A DNA stretch of 18,330 bases from Sulfurimonas sp. (lineage in GTDB: Bacteria; Campylobacterota; Campylobacteria; Campylobacterales; Sulfurimonadaceae). This document shows, one piece after another, positions 8,168-16,466 of this stretch; positions within the stretch are counted from its first letter, which is position 1; each line of letters opens with the position of its first letter. The translations under genes were made by a program, and so were the position numbers. The notes under the pieces are model-generated. The model did no database searches, had not been told where the DNA came from, and was given only the letters and a program-made list of their open reading frames with translations. The stretch is taken from contig JALSKR010000090.1 of the NCBI GenBank assembly GCA_026988735.1, positions 1 through 18,330 of the forward strand. The letters run 5' to 3'.

Positions 8168-8995
8168 TTATTTAGGATTATATTTTGCCACCGTATCTCC
8201 GAACTTCACTTTGTCATTTTCTTTGACTAAAAGTTCCAGCATCTCTTTTTGGGCGAGTATCACAATAGTAGACCCCATTTCAAAACAACCAAAATCATCG
8301 CCTTTGTCAAGATACAAATTTTCGAATGTATAGACCTGTTCATCATGTACATCCGCATTTGTCTGTATACGCGGTTCAAAGCTTACTTTCATCACGCCGA
8401 CATTTAAGGCACTCACAAGTACTATATAAAACTTTTTACCCTCTTGTGTCTGGCATAACAGTACAACTCTTTCATTTTCTATAAAAAGGTTAATACGTTT
8501 TTTTAATGAAGGAATATTAACAGGGTAAAACTTTCCGGGAATATGTACAGCTTTCAAAACCTGTAAGTTTATTGGAATATGATAACGATGATAATCTTTT
8601 GGAGAAAGATAGAAATTTATAAATTCTCCGTTATGGACATAATCTTTTTCTTTCTGTGTAAGACTTTTACCAAGAAAATCATCCGTTTTATAACGCATTC
8701 CTTTTATTTGTAAAGCATAATCTTCAATTAAGTTTCCACACTCAGTAATAAGAGAATCACAGGGAGCAATAAAATCCTCGGCATCAAGAGAAAAATTTCT
8801 CGGCTCTTTTAATTTTCTTGTAAAAAGAGCATTAAGACTTTTATATGTGTCTGGATCATGGAACTCACTCATATCGAGTCCCATGAGTTTTACATAAGAG
8901 TAGTTTACTATTTTTTGAAACCAGTGCGGAAACTCTTTGTTTGCAAATTTACCGAACATTTGTGATACTGCTGATGTGATATGTCTTTTATTCAT
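8168..8995 (-). CDS. psd: Phosphatidylserine decarboxylase proenzyme
   Basis: Psd converts phosphatidylserine to phosphatidylethanolamine at the inner membrane. The 275-residue proenzyme self-cleaves to create its pyruvoyl group. The cleavage motif here is MGST (residues 240-243) with Ser242 as the pyruvoyl precursor, giving a large beta chain (1-241) and a small alpha chain of 34 residues. The other triad candidates are visible: D80 in APCDS and H136 in KDYHRYH. The gene overlaps truD by 8 bases (ATGAATAA), which suggests translational coupling. No clear terminator separates it from the nap promoter region downstream, so some read-through into napA is possible. Confidence 0.95.
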   Translation of the reverse strand: MNKRHITSAVSQMFGKFANKEFPHWFQKIVNYSYVKLMGLDMSEFHDPDTYKSLNALFTRKLKEPRNFSLDAEDFIAPCDSLITECGNLIEDYALQIKGMRYKTDDFLGKSLTQKEKDYVHNGEFINFYLSPKDYHRYHIPINLQVLKAVHIPGKFYPVNIPSLKKRINLFIENERVVLLCQTQEGKKFYIVLVSALNVGVMKVSFEPRIQTNADVHDEQVYTFENLYLDKGDDFGCFEMGSTIVILAQKEMLELLVKENDKVKFGDTVAKYNPK

Positions 8996-10064
8996 TTATT
9001 TTCCTTTTGGCAATTTCTTCTATCAAAACTGTGGCATAAGAGCCTTTAGGGAGTGTAAAATTCATCTCATATTGTGCTTCTTGTCTGTCAAAACGTCCCT
9101 CTATATCTGTTAGGTATACCCAGGCATAACGTCTTGCACCATCAGCATTTATTTCATCATCATAGTCTTTTTCTATATCCCTTGCGTTTTGTGTGGCACG
9201 TCGTACTTTTGTTCCGCACAAAAGTCCTGTCGGTGATACATCACGTAGATTAAATCGCTCTAAATCTTCTTTTGCCCCTTCAAACTCAAAAAGTCTGCCG
9301 TGCGGATAATGTTCCATTACATCGCCGCTGATAAGCTTAAAAGGATGTTTTTGTTCTTTCATCTTTTTCACTTCCTCATTTGGCATATTCAACAGACTTT
9401 CAATCTCTTCGACTTTAAAACTGTTTACAAGTGTATTGATTTCAAGCCTTCTTGAAAGCCAAAGATTAAACAGATGACTCTGGTACGCATTTATAAGTAA
9501 TCTTTTTACTCTAGGATTGCGTTCTCTTGCCTCTCCTTTTGCCAGCTTTTCACCAAGTATATGGTTGTCTCCGTCATTGCCGAATCTTTGATATCCAAAA
9601 AAATTCGGCATACCGAATTTCTCAATATTTTTCAATGCCTCATCAATTTTTGCAGCACTTGTAGGATTGACTTTTTTCAGTTTTATATAAAAACGGTTTC
9701 CTTTTAAATGCCCTATTCTGAGTTTATTATTATGGTATGTTTTTGAAAGTATTTTAATTCGCTCATGATTAAAATTTTCCAAAGCCTCTTCATATTTTTT
9801 ATGTAAAGAGATATACTGCACGGTCATTGCATTTTTATCTTTAAGTCCCGCATACCCTATCTCTTTGTTTTTAATGCCCAAATAACGTGCGATTTGCCCT
9901 ATCATCTCATTTGTAGAAAGGTTTTTCTTTCTTACTTGCAGTATAAGATGCTCACCCTCGCCTGAAAACTCATAAAGAGGTATCTCTTCTACAACAAAAT
10001 CACGAGGTGATTGTTTAAAATGAAAATCAATACTTGCATGTGCAAGTGAATAAAATCTGTCCAT
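8988..10064 (-). CDS. truD: tRNA pseudouridine(13) synthase TruD
   Basis: TruD makes pseudouridine 13 in tRNAs such as tRNA-Glu. The 358-residue protein carries the family motif GYAGLKDKNAMTVQ with catalytic Asp76, and other TruD blocks: NFFGYQRFG around residue 155, a RLLINAYQSHLFN segment, and a GLLCGTK loop near residue 282. Length is typical. The gene starts 14 nt after thiL; AAGGA precedes the ATG by 11 nt, a longer spacing than usual. It ends inside psd (8-base overlap). The grouping with thiL and psd looks like an ordinary housekeeping operon. Confidence 0.96.
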   Translation of the reverse strand: MDRFYSLAHASIDFHFKQSPRDFVVEEIPLYEFSGEGEHLILQVRKKNLSTNEMIGQIARYLGIKNKEIGYAGLKDKNAMTVQYISLHKKYEEALENFNHERIKILSKTYHNNKLRIGHLKGNRFYIKLKKVNPTSAAKIDEALKNIEKFGMPNFFGYQRFGNDGDNHILGEKLAKGEARERNPRVKRLLINAYQSHLFNLWLSRRLEINTLVNSFKVEEIESLLNMPNEEVKKMKEQKHPFKLISGDVMEHYPHGRLFEFEGAKEDLERFNLRDVSPTGLLCGTKVRRATQNARDIEKDYDDEINADGARRYAWVYLTDIEGRFDRQEAQYEMNFTLPKGSYATVLIEEIAKRKINE

Positions 10065-10078
10065 ATTTTTACTGTTCC

Positions 10079-10897
10079 TTAAAAATGATGTGCTTTACAT
10101 CTGTTTGTATATCTGTTTCTAACTGCTTGTGCAAAAACTGTGAGTTTTGTTCTGCTCTGCTTTGCATACATTTTGACTCTTTTTTCATCTCTGGGATCAA
10201 ACGCAATCAGCATTTCATACTCTTCTCCGCTACATGTAACGTGCTTAGGCATTTTTTTTATAATTTTTACACCTATATTGTTTGCTGATGCCATTTTACC
10301 CAAATCACTGCACAAGCCGTCTGATATATCCATGCCTGCTTTTAAAACTCTTCTACTTTTGCTTATAAAATTATCCCGTAATTCTATATGCACAAATTTT
10401 GATTTTTTATGAATTTGTCCAAGATTTTGCAGTTTTTTTAAATCATTTGCCGAACGTCCAAGCTCTCCAGTAAAAGCAAAAAGATAATTTTTTCTGACTT
10501 TTGTACGTAAAAGCGGTTTTTTTGTTTGCGAAATAATAGTCACCGTTATATCAAGTTTTGTGTTACTGATTGTATCACCACCGATTATCTCTATGTTGTA
10601 GCGCTGTGCAACTGTTTTAAAACCTTCAGCCAGATCCTGCATCTCTTTTTTCGTCATATTTTTTGGCATAGCCACACTCAGCAGTGCATACTTTGGTTTT
10701 GCATTCATTGCAACTGCATCTGAAATATTTACGAGCATCGCCTTTTGTGCAATCTGAAAACAACTCATCCAGCTGCGTTTAAAGTGCACATTTTCAAAAA
10801 ATGCATCTTTGGAATAGACAGCATTGTCAATCAATGCACCATCATCGCCAATGTGTTTACTGTTAAATTGTGATATAAAATAATTTTCTAAATTCAA
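10079..10897 (-). CDS. thiL: Thiamine-monophosphate kinase
   Basis: ThiL phosphorylates thiamine monophosphate to the active cofactor thiamine pyrophosphate. The 272-residue protein starts like other ThiL proteins (ENYFISQF), has the IGDDGA metal/nucleotide motif (16-21), and NISDAVAMNAKP and IGGDTIS segments. MDISDGLCSDL lies further on. It is shorter than the E. coli enzyme (about 325). The only start consistent with this N-terminus is a TTG at 10897, with a weak AGAAG upstream, so expression may be modest. It heads the thiL-truD-psd operon. A minus-strand extended -10 (TGT-TATAAT, hexamer at 10952-10957) would give a leader of about 49 nt. Confidence 0.92.
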   Translation of the reverse strand: MNLENYFISQFNSKHIGDDGALIDNAVYSKDAFFENVHFKRSWMSCFQIAQKAMLVNISDAVAMNAKPKYALLSVAMPKNMTKKEMQDLAEGFKTVAQRYNIEIIGGDTISNTKLDITVTIISQTKKPLLRTKVRKNYLFAFTGELGRSANDLKKLQNLGQIHKKSKFVHIELRDNFISKSRRVLKAGMDISDGLCSDLGKMASANNIGVKIIKKMPKHVTCSGEEYEMLIAFDPRDEKRVKMYAKQSRTKLTVFAQAVRNRYTNRCKAHHF

Positions 10898-10937
10898 TAA
10901 GACTTCTTTTTATTAAGCATATATTAATTACTGCCGA

Positions 10938-10957
10938 TATAATATACAGCAATTATA
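10938..10957. promoter_or_regulatory. Overlapping divergent -10 boxes for thiL and the GGDEF-like gene
   Basis: The plus strand has TATAAT at 10938-10943, 30-odd nt before the GGDEF-like start. The minus strand has TATAAT at 10952-10957 preceded by TGT (extended -10) for thiL. Predicted start sites are near 10950 (+) and 10945 (-). Polymerase could not occupy both at once. No convincing -35 is seen for either, as is common in this phylum. Confidence 0.6.
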
Positions 10958-10979
10958 ACATTATTAGGAAAAGCATACT

Positions 10980-12191
10980 ATGAAATATTCTATTAAAAGA
11001 ATTTTTGAACACTTAAAGTTTTATCTGCTTTTTATCTTTATTTTGGCGTCTTTGGCAGTTTTACTTACATTTGAAGAACAACTTTCCTTTGATAAAATCA
11101 ATAATTTGAACAATCAGAAAAAGATTATTCAGACACTCACACACCTGGATACAGATGATATAGAACTCGCGCTTATACAGTTTAACGGAAAAAGCACACA
11201 ACTGCATCAAGAAATTGACAAACTCAAAATGCTTTATAAATACAACATTACAGACAGATATATACTTAGAAATGAAAAAGAGTATTTCAATGACTTAAAA
11301 AGACTCTCTATGTTAACTGATAAGTTTAATCATGCCGCACATCAATATTATGTTACATCAGAAAATCAAAAACTTAAAAAAGAAGCAAAAGCAGAGTTAG
11401 ACAAATCACTGAATGAAATCATGCAGCAGATAGATACTATGCTGTTCAAAAGCCTGACATACAATCAGCAAAAATTTGATATTGTAAAAATTCTGGTAAT
11501 TATCACTTTTTTCCTTATTTTATTTGCAACATTTTGGTACAGAAAAATGCTCACAGCTATTTTACGAGATATTGAATATCTGTTTCAGGTTGATAAAACT
11601 AAAAACGATTATGAAATTTTTTCACTCGAGGCTGACGCTATTGCACTGAGAATGAACAGAAAAACTGTTGTTCAAAACAATCCAACGATGCTTGATCCGG
11701 TAACAGAGATAAACAACTACAAAGGGCTTGTAAACTCTTATGGAGCAAAAAAAGGACTCAAAGACAGCAATTTTACAGCTGTTACTATTCTTGAGGTGGA
11801 TAATTTCTCAAAATCCAACAGAGCTTTTACCCAGGAAGTAACACAGGCAATACTGCGTAAAGTTGCTTACACCATCTCTCTGCATGAACAACCCATAGAT
11901 GTAATTGCAAGAACAGACTACAACCAATTTACAGTCGTTCTTTCACGCTCATCAAAAGAACAGCTTTTCAAAGATATGGAAATAATACGAGAGAGTATTT
12001 CTGAACTCAAATTTACTGCACCAGATCACGGTCCTATACATATAACTGTAACCGGTGGATTTGTCATCAAGCCAAACAACACTTCACTTGAAGAAGCGAT
12101 GAAACAGGCAAAAGAAATTTTAGAATATGCAAAAACAACAGGAAACAATAGAATTTTCCAACTAAGAGATTTAGCCCATAGAGACATATAA
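10980..12191 (+). CDS. Two-TM membrane protein with a degenerate GGDEF domain
   Basis: This encodes 403 residues. Transmembrane helices at about 14-31 and 168-187 flank a periplasmic, mostly helical region of about 135 residues (likely four-helix sensor-like). The cytoplasmic C-terminal half (from about 239) has the GGDEF-fold landmarks DPVTEINNYKGL and a VDNF turn. However, the signature RxGGDEF is replaced by RTDYNQF at 311-317. Both glycines and both acidic residues are gone, so diguanylate cyclase activity is not expected; it may bind nucleotide, serve as a protein-interaction module, or simply be a fold remnant. It sits alone between divergent thiL and the frd operon. Its stop codon lies in the left arm of an inverted repeat. 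The partner and signal are unknown. Confidence 0.9.
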   Translation: MKYSIKRIFEHLKFYLLFIFILASLAVLLTFEEQLSFDKINNLNNQKKIIQTLTHLDTDDIELALIQFNGKSTQLHQEIDKLKMLYKYNITDRYILRNEKEYFNDLKRLSMLTDKFNHAAHQYYVTSENQKLKKEAKAELDKSLNEIMQQIDTMLFKSLTYNQQKFDIVKILVIITFFLILFATFWYRKMLTAILRDIEYLFQVDKTKNDYEIFSLEADAIALRMNRKTVVQNNPTMLDPVTEINNYKGLVNSYGAKKGLKDSNFTAVTILEVDNFSKSNRAFTQEVTQAILRKVAYTISLHEQPIDVIARTDYNQFTVVLSRSSKEQLFKDMEIIRESISELKFTAPDHGPIHITVTGGFVIKPNNTSLEEAMKQAKEILEYAKTTGNNRIFQLRDLAHRDI

Positions 12192-12206
12192 AGAGTCATA
12201 TGTCTC
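12181..12206 (+). repeat. 9-bp inverted repeat at the end of the GGDEF-like gene
   Basis: GAGACATAT (12181-12189) pairs perfectly with ATATGTCTC (12198-12206) around an 8-nt loop. The stop codon TAA begins inside the left arm. No T-run follows, so it is not a standard intrinsic terminator; it may stabilise the transcript end or act with Rho. Confidence 0.6.
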
Positions 12207-12274
12207 AAATAGTAACAAACACAAACTTCACAAAAACAAATACTGCATTTAACCTAGCCTAAGACTATTCACGC

Positions 12275-12280
12275 TATAAT
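12275..12280 (+). promoter_or_regulatory. Probable -10 box of the frdABE operon
   Basis: A consensus TATAAT lies 36 nt before the frdA ATG, predicting a start near 12287 and a leader of about 30 nt. No good -35 or FNR-type palindrome is visible in the 110-bp intergenic region, unlike the nap promoter, so frd may be constitutive. Inference from motif and position only. Confidence 0.6.
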
Positions 12281-12316
12281 CAGCATTATTTTAGTTCTTT
12301 ATTGAAGGATGGGTTA

Positions 12317-14029
12317 ATGAGTATTCCTATTTATACTTACGATGCGATTATAGTTGGTGCAGGCCTTGCAGGATGTGCAGCAGCAAGAGAATTGCAAAAT
12401 GCAGGAAAAAAAGTTGCTGTTATAACAAAGGTACATCCTTTGAGAAGTCACTCCGGTGCAGCTCAAGGTGGAATCAACGCAGCATTTAGTGATGAAGACA
12501 GTGTTGAACTTCATGAATTTGATACAGTCAAAGGATCTGACTATCTGGCAGACCAGGATGCTGTTGAATTTATGTGTAAAAATGCACCTGAAACAATCAG
12601 ATGGGCTGAGAGAATGGGTGCTGCTTTTAGTAGAAAACCTGACGGCAGAATTGCACAACGTCCTTTTGGAGGACAGTCATCACCTCGTGCATGCTTTGCA
12701 AAAGACAGAACAGGATTAACACTTTTACAAACAGTGTATGAGCAGGCGTATCGTGTCGGTGTAAAATTTTGGGATGAATGGTATGCAGCTGATATCATTT
12801 ATAAAGACGGTAAAGTGTCAGGAGTTGTTGCATTTCATATTCGTGATATGCAAATGGCTATTTTTAATGCAAAAACTGTCATGTTTGCAACAGGCGGTTA
12901 TGCCCGTGCATATAAAATCAACTCAAATGCCCATGCAAATACAGGTGACGGACTCTCAATTGTAGCTCGTCACGGTCTTCCTTTAGAAGATATGGAATTT
13001 GTCCAGTTTCACCCATCAGGACTTTCTGGAAACGGTGTTTTAATTTCTGAAGCAGCTCGTGGTGAAGGTGGCCGTCTTTATAACTCCAAAGGTGAACGAT
13101 TTATGGAGAAATATGCTCCAAACGCTCTTGAACTTGCATCACGTGATGTTGTTGCACGTGCAATTTTAAATGAGATTAGAGAAGGCCGTGGTGTCGGACC
13201 GAGAAAAGATGCTGTATATCTTGACGTAACACATCTCGGAAAAGAACTTATTATGAATAAACTTCCTGAACTGCGTGAGCTTGCGATGACATTTCTAGGC
13301 CTTGATATGATAAAAGAGCCTATTTTGATTTCTGCTACAGCACACTACTCTATGGGTGGTATTCCTGTAGACATTGACGGACATGCCCGCAAAAACAATG
13401 AAGAATTTGTAGAAGGTTTTTATGCTGCAGGTGAGTGTTCCTGTGTATCTGTACACGGTGCAAACCGTTTGGGTGCAAATTCTGTACTTGAAGCACTTCT
13501 TTTTGGCCGTTTTATTGGGAAGACAATGGTAAAAGATGTAGATACAATAGAACTCCGTAAAGCAAGTGAAGAAGATGCTGCAAGAGCACTTGCAGAAATT
13601 GACTTTTTATTACACAACAACGGAAATGAAAGCGTACCTGCTTTACGAGAAGAATTACAACAGTGTATGACTGCAAATGCAGGTGCCTTCAGAAGTAAAG
13701 AGACCTTGCAAATCGCAATTGATACTGTAAAAGAACTTCGTAAAAGATTTAAAAATGTACGACTAAAAGACAAATCAAAAGTATTTAACACAGAACTGCA
13801 AGAAGCTTTGGAATTCGGGCATATGCTTGATTACTCTTTGTTTATTGTAGAGAGTGCTATTGCCAGAGAAGAGAGCCGTGGTGCACACTATAGAGAAGAT
13901 TTTGAAAAACGTGATGATGAAAACTTTCTAAAACACACTATGGCATATATGGATGAAAATGGAAACATTTCATTAGACTATATGGATGTTGTTCTTGGCA
14001 AACATGAACTCAAAGAAAGAAATTACTAA
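12317..14029 (+). CDS. frdA: Fumarate reductase/succinate dehydrogenase flavoprotein subunit (A subunit, no Tat signal)
   Basis: This subunit interconverts fumarate and succinate on FAD. The 570-residue protein has the dinucleotide motif [10 protein letters not shown] near its start, the covalent-FAD histidine H45 in SHSGAAQGG, a substrate-site block [31 protein letters not shown], and HYSMGGI further on. I start at the ATG at 12317, which has AAGGA 7 nt upstream; a TTG at 12302 lies on the ribosome site itself. No twin-arginine leader is present, unlike the periplasmic Mfr enzyme of Wolinella and Campylobacter, so it should face the cytoplasm. It leads an A-B-E operon. In an autotrophic Campylobacterota this enzyme would serve as fumarate reductase of the reductive TCA cycle; the physiological direction is inferred. 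Confidence 0.93.
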   Translation: MSIPIYTYDAIIVGAGLAGCAAARELQNAGKKVAVITKVHPLRSHSGAAQGGINAAFSDEDSVELHEFDTVKGSDYLADQDAVEFMCKNAPETIRWAERMGAAFSRKPDGRIAQRPFGGQSSPRACFAKDRTGLTLLQTVYEQAYRVGVKFWDEWYAADIIYKDGKVSGVVAFHIRDMQMAIFNAKTVMFATGGYARAYKINSNAHANTGDGLSIVARHGLPLEDMEFVQFHPSGLSGNGVLISEAARGEGGRLYNSKGERFMEKYAPNALELASRDVVARAILNEIREGRGVGPRKDAVYLDVTHLGKELIMNKLPELRELAMTFLGLDMIKEPILISATAHYSMGGIPVDIDGHARKNNEEFVEGFYAAGECSCVSVHGANRLGANSVLEALLFGRFIGKTMVKDVDTIELRKASEEDAARALAEIDFLLHNNGNESVPALREELQQCMTANAGAFRSKETLQIAIDTVKELRKRFKNVRLKDKSKVFNTELQEALEFGHMLDYSLFIVESAIAREESRGAHYREDFEKRDDENFLKHTMAYMDENGNISLDYMDVVLGKHELKERNY

Positions 14030-14038
14030 GGATAACTT

Positions 14039-15019
14039 ATGAGTACAGAACATAAAATAACTACGCAAAAAGTAAACTTCAAAGTATTTCGTTTTAATGC
14101 TGATGAAGACTACCTTCCATATTATGAAACCTATGATATGGAAGTGACTTCAGAAGAAGTTGTATTGGATATATTAAACAGAATCAAATGGGATCATGAC
14201 GGAAGTTTTTCATACAGAAGAAGCTGTCGTCACGGTATTTGTGGTACCTGTGCCATAAAAGTAAACGGACGTTCAACGCTTGCCTGTAAAGAGAGCATGA
14301 ATGACATGGTAGCTCTGTTTGGAAACGAACTTGTAATAGAACCGCTTAGCAAGAAAAGAGCTGTCAAAGACATGATCATAGACAAAGGTGATTTCTGGGA
14401 GAAACATGCTGCTGTAACACCTTATCTTGTTGCAGATATTGATGAGAATCCTGAATCAGAAAATCTTGTATCACCTGAAGATGCTGAAAAACTTGACGAA
14501 GCCGATCTTTGTATTCAGTGTGGTGCCTGTCACTATGCCTGTCCTGCAGTTGAAATAAATGAAGATTTCTTTGGTCCCGCCGCTTTTGCTGCGGCATATC
14601 GTTTTTCTGCCGATGTACGAGACAACGCAACATCAAGACTAAAAGATGTCAATGAAGAAAAACAGGGTGTCTGGGACTGTGTAAAATGTTTTGAATGTGC
14701 TGAAGCCTGTCCAAAAGAGATCAATCCGATTGAAAAAATAACAAAATTGCACCAAATGGCTTTCCAGGAAGGCATCGCCAAAAACAATGTCGCAGTCCGT
14801 CATGCAGTCGGTTTTAAAAAGTCAATTGTGAAAAACGGTGTGCTTGATGAGGGTGGACTTGTTCTCTACTCTGAAGGTCCGGCAATTGTCAAACACATAC
14901 CTGTTGCATTTAAAATGTTTACAAAAGGCAAAATTGTTCCACCGTGGGGCATCACAAAATCCCAAAACCTTGATGAGATTCAAAAACTTGTAAAATCTTC
15001 ATCAACTGTAAAGTTCTAG
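14039..15019 (+). CDS. frdB: Fumarate reductase/succinate dehydrogenase iron-sulfur subunit (B subunit, type E-like)
   Basis: The B subunit moves electrons between the flavin and the membrane-side subunit. The 326-residue protein has a plant-type [2Fe-2S] site (C63/C68/C71/C83), a [4Fe-4S] site (C158/161/164/168) and a third site C214/217/220/224. In ordinary FrdB/SdhB the third site is a [3Fe-4S] cluster because the second Cys is missing. Here all four are present (CVKCFECAEACP), so a second [4Fe-4S] cluster is expected, as described for non-classical type E enzymes. It is also about 80 residues longer than classical FrdB; the tail (residues 245-326) has no motif I recognise. It starts 9 nt after frdA with a ribosome site overlapping the frdA stop (TAAGGA). 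Confidence 0.94.
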   Translation: MSTEHKITTQKVNFKVFRFNADEDYLPYYETYDMEVTSEEVVLDILNRIKWDHDGSFSYRRSCRHGICGTCAIKVNGRSTLACKESMNDMVALFGNELVIEPLSKKRAVKDMIIDKGDFWEKHAAVTPYLVADIDENPESENLVSPEDAEKLDEADLCIQCGACHYACPAVEINEDFFGPAAFAAAYRFSADVRDNATSRLKDVNEEKQGVWDCVKCFECAEACPKEINPIEKITKLHQMAFQEGIAKNNVAVRHAVGFKKSIVKNGVLDEGGLVLYSEGPAIVKHIPVAFKMFTKGKIVPPWGITKSQNLDEIQKLVKSSSTVKF

Positions 15020-15023
15020 GAGT

Positions 15024-15038
15024 GTAGCTAAAAGCTAC
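15024..15038 (+). terminator. Hairpin plus T-run just after frdB (possible attenuator)
   Basis: GTAGCT (15024-15029) and AGCTAC (15033-15038) form a 6-bp stem with an AAA loop, followed at once by six T. It looks like a weak intrinsic terminator 4 nt after the frdB stop, which would reduce expression of the downstream frdE. The T-run also forms the left arm of the next hairpin. Confidence 0.55.
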
Positions 15039-15099
15039 TTTTTTACTAAAAGTAAAAAACTTTAGTGACTGAACATTTATTGGACTTTGTTCAATAAAT
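15039..15099 (+). promoter_or_regulatory. Two more stem-loops between frdB and the HdrB-like gene
   Basis: Stem two: TTTTTTACT (15039-15047) pairs with AGTAAAAAA (15051-15059), 9 bp with an AAA loop. Stem three: 15075-15085 pairs with 15089-15099, 11 bp with one G-U pair and a TTT loop. ACTAAA (15045-15050) can alternatively pair with TTTAGT (15061-15066), so stem two and this fold exclude each other. The pairing is seen directly; attenuation or RNA processing is inferred. Confidence 0.6.
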
Positions 15100-15121
15100 A
15101 TGAGAATTTAAGGAAATAAAA

Positions 15122-16003
15122 ATGGAAAAATTAAAATATGCACTTTTTACAGGATGTACGGCAAAACAGAGTACACCTGAGCAAATGATGTCAACAATGG
15201 CAGTTGCTGAAAAACTGGGAATAGAACTTGTAGAACTGACTGAGGCTTCTTGCTGTGGAGCGTCTCATCTTCAAGATTATGATGACTTTTTATCTTTGGT
15301 GCTTAATGCCAGAAATATTGCCTATGCAGAAAAGCACGGTCTTACAATGGTAACTATATGTAATACCTGTCAGCTCAATACTGCTATGACAAAACACAGA
15401 CTAGACAATAATGAAGAACTCAAAGCAAAGGTCAATGAAAAACTTGCAGAAGTAGGTCTCGAGTACAAAGGCACTTCTGCAGTTACACACTTTTTATATG
15501 CGATTATTGATGACTTTGGACTTGATAAACTTAAAGAGATGGTTGTCACACCACTGAGTCAGTTTAATATTGCACCATTTTACGGATGCCATAATATTCG
15601 TCCTTCTGAATTACAGAATGAGACACATAAAACTGCAGAAAACCCTTATAACCCTACTTCACTTGATGATTTAATCATTGCCTGTGGCGGAGAAACTGTT
15701 GATTATGAGGAAAAAAACAAATGCTGTGGTTTTCATGTTGAATTGCAGGCACCGCATACTGCAGCAGTTTTAACAGGAAATGCTATTGCCGGTGCAATGG
15801 ATGGAAATGCTGACTGGATGGTTACACCATGTCCTTTATGTCATCTAAAACTCGATACACAAACAGCGCACGCAAGTGAAGCTATTGGACGTGAAGTAGA
15901 ACTTCCTGTGCTTCATATGCAACAAATGGTTGGACTAGCCCTTGGTTGTACTCCGGCTGAACTTGGACTCAACCATCACTTGGCAAAAGTAGACTTCGTT
16001 TAA
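15122..16003 (+). CDS. HdrB-like CCG-domain subunit of type E fumarate reductase/succinate dehydrogenase (SdhE/MfrE type)
   Basis: This 293-residue protein has two complete cysteine-rich CCG domains: C12, C44-C45-G, C80/C83, and C156, C201-C202-G, C237/C240. Such domains, as in heterodisulfide reductase subunit HdrB, bind unusual Fe-S clusters. In the non-classical (type E) succinate dehydrogenases and in the Mfr enzymes of Wolinella and Campylobacter, this protein replaces the haem-bearing membrane subunits and contacts the quinone. It has no membrane helix, so membrane attachment must be peripheral. It follows frdB after 102 nt containing three hairpins, and has an AAGGA site 7 nt before the ATG. 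It may be annotated as heterodisulfide reductase subunit B or as SdhC by homology; the frdAB context argues for the fumarate reductase role. Confidence 0.93.
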   Translation: MEKLKYALFTGCTAKQSTPEQMMSTMAVAEKLGIELVELTEASCCGASHLQDYDDFLSLVLNARNIAYAEKHGLTMVTICNTCQLNTAMTKHRLDNNEELKAKVNEKLAEVGLEYKGTSAVTHFLYAIIDDFGLDKLKEMVVTPLSQFNIAPFYGCHNIRPSELQNETHKTAENPYNPTSLDDLIIACGGETVDYEEKNKCCGFHVELQAPHTAAVLTGNAIAGAMDGNADWMVTPCPLCHLKLDTQTAHASEAIGREVELPVLHMQQMVGLALGCTPAELGLNHHLAKVDFV

Positions 16004-16005
16004 AA

Positions 16006-16041
16006 AAAAATTTCCTAAACTGTTTGGTTTAGGAAATTTTT
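16006..16041. terminator. Strong bidirectional intrinsic terminator
   Basis: Two perfect 15-bp arms, 16006-16020 and 16027-16041, surround a 6-nt TGTTTG loop. The arms contain an A-run on one side and a T-run on the other, so transcription is stopped from both directions. It sits 3 bp after the frdE-like stop and just before the end of the convergent hemerythrin gene. Confidence 0.92.
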
Positions 16042-16042
16042 A

Positions 16043-16444
16043 TTACATTGTATCACCGATATGCATTGCAGTTTCAGAATCCCATCGTGCTACATGTAAA
16101 ACAATCCAGTGTTTAAATTCTTCTTCTAAAAAAGTCTGTATTGCCCGTGGGTCTTTATTTGCATTCCATTCTTTGAGTAAATCTTTTATTTTTCCTCTCA
16201 TTGTATCATGCTCGCTCTTGTGCATTTGCATTGCATAAAAGTTACTCTCTTCCATCATATCCTCTTCTGTTGTAAAGTGATCCTCCACATCAAATAAAAC
16301 AACCTGAAAAAGTTCATCTATTTTTTTAATATCTTTGGCAAGCACCGCATCGTGAAAATTATTAATTATTTCTATCTCTTCTTCATGCAAAATATTCATC
16401 ATCGCATTTGACACCTGTTGTACATCTGTTGATTCTATTAACAT
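16043..16444 (-). CDS. Bacterial hemerythrin (di-iron O2/NO-binding protein)
   Basis: Hemerythrins bind O2 reversibly at a di-iron site in a four-helix bundle and in bacteria act as O2 carriers, sensors or NO scavengers. The 133-residue protein keeps the full ligand set in canonical spacing: H20, H56 and E60 (HFTTE), H75 and H79 (HKSEH), H117 and D122 (HVARWD). An extra H112 lies just before. It has no signal peptide and no fused receptor domain, so it is a free cytoplasmic hemerythrin. It is monocistronic, ending in the shared terminator. Its promoter matches the nap promoter, linking it to the low-oxygen/nitrate regulon. Protection of the periplasm-adjacent redox machinery from O2 or NO is a reasonable but unproved role. 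Confidence 0.93.
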   Translation of the reverse strand: MLIESTDVQQVSNAMMNILHEEEIEIINNFHDAVLAKDIKKIDELFQVVLFDVEDHFTTEEDMMEESNFYAMQMHKSEHDTMRGKIKDLLKEWNANKDPRAIQTFLEEEFKHWIVLHVARWDSETAMHIGDTM

Positions 16445-16466
16445 TTTAATCCCTTTTACTTTTATA

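Noticed and set aside
8091..8333. 80-codon + strand frame opposite the psd end and the nap promoter
   Set aside because: It starts inside the FNR palindrome, is mostly antisense to psd and shows no protein-like features.
12302..12316. TTG start for FrdA at 12302
   Set aside because: The AAGGA ribosome site lies inside this extension; the ATG at 12317 is correctly spaced and gives the normal N-terminus.
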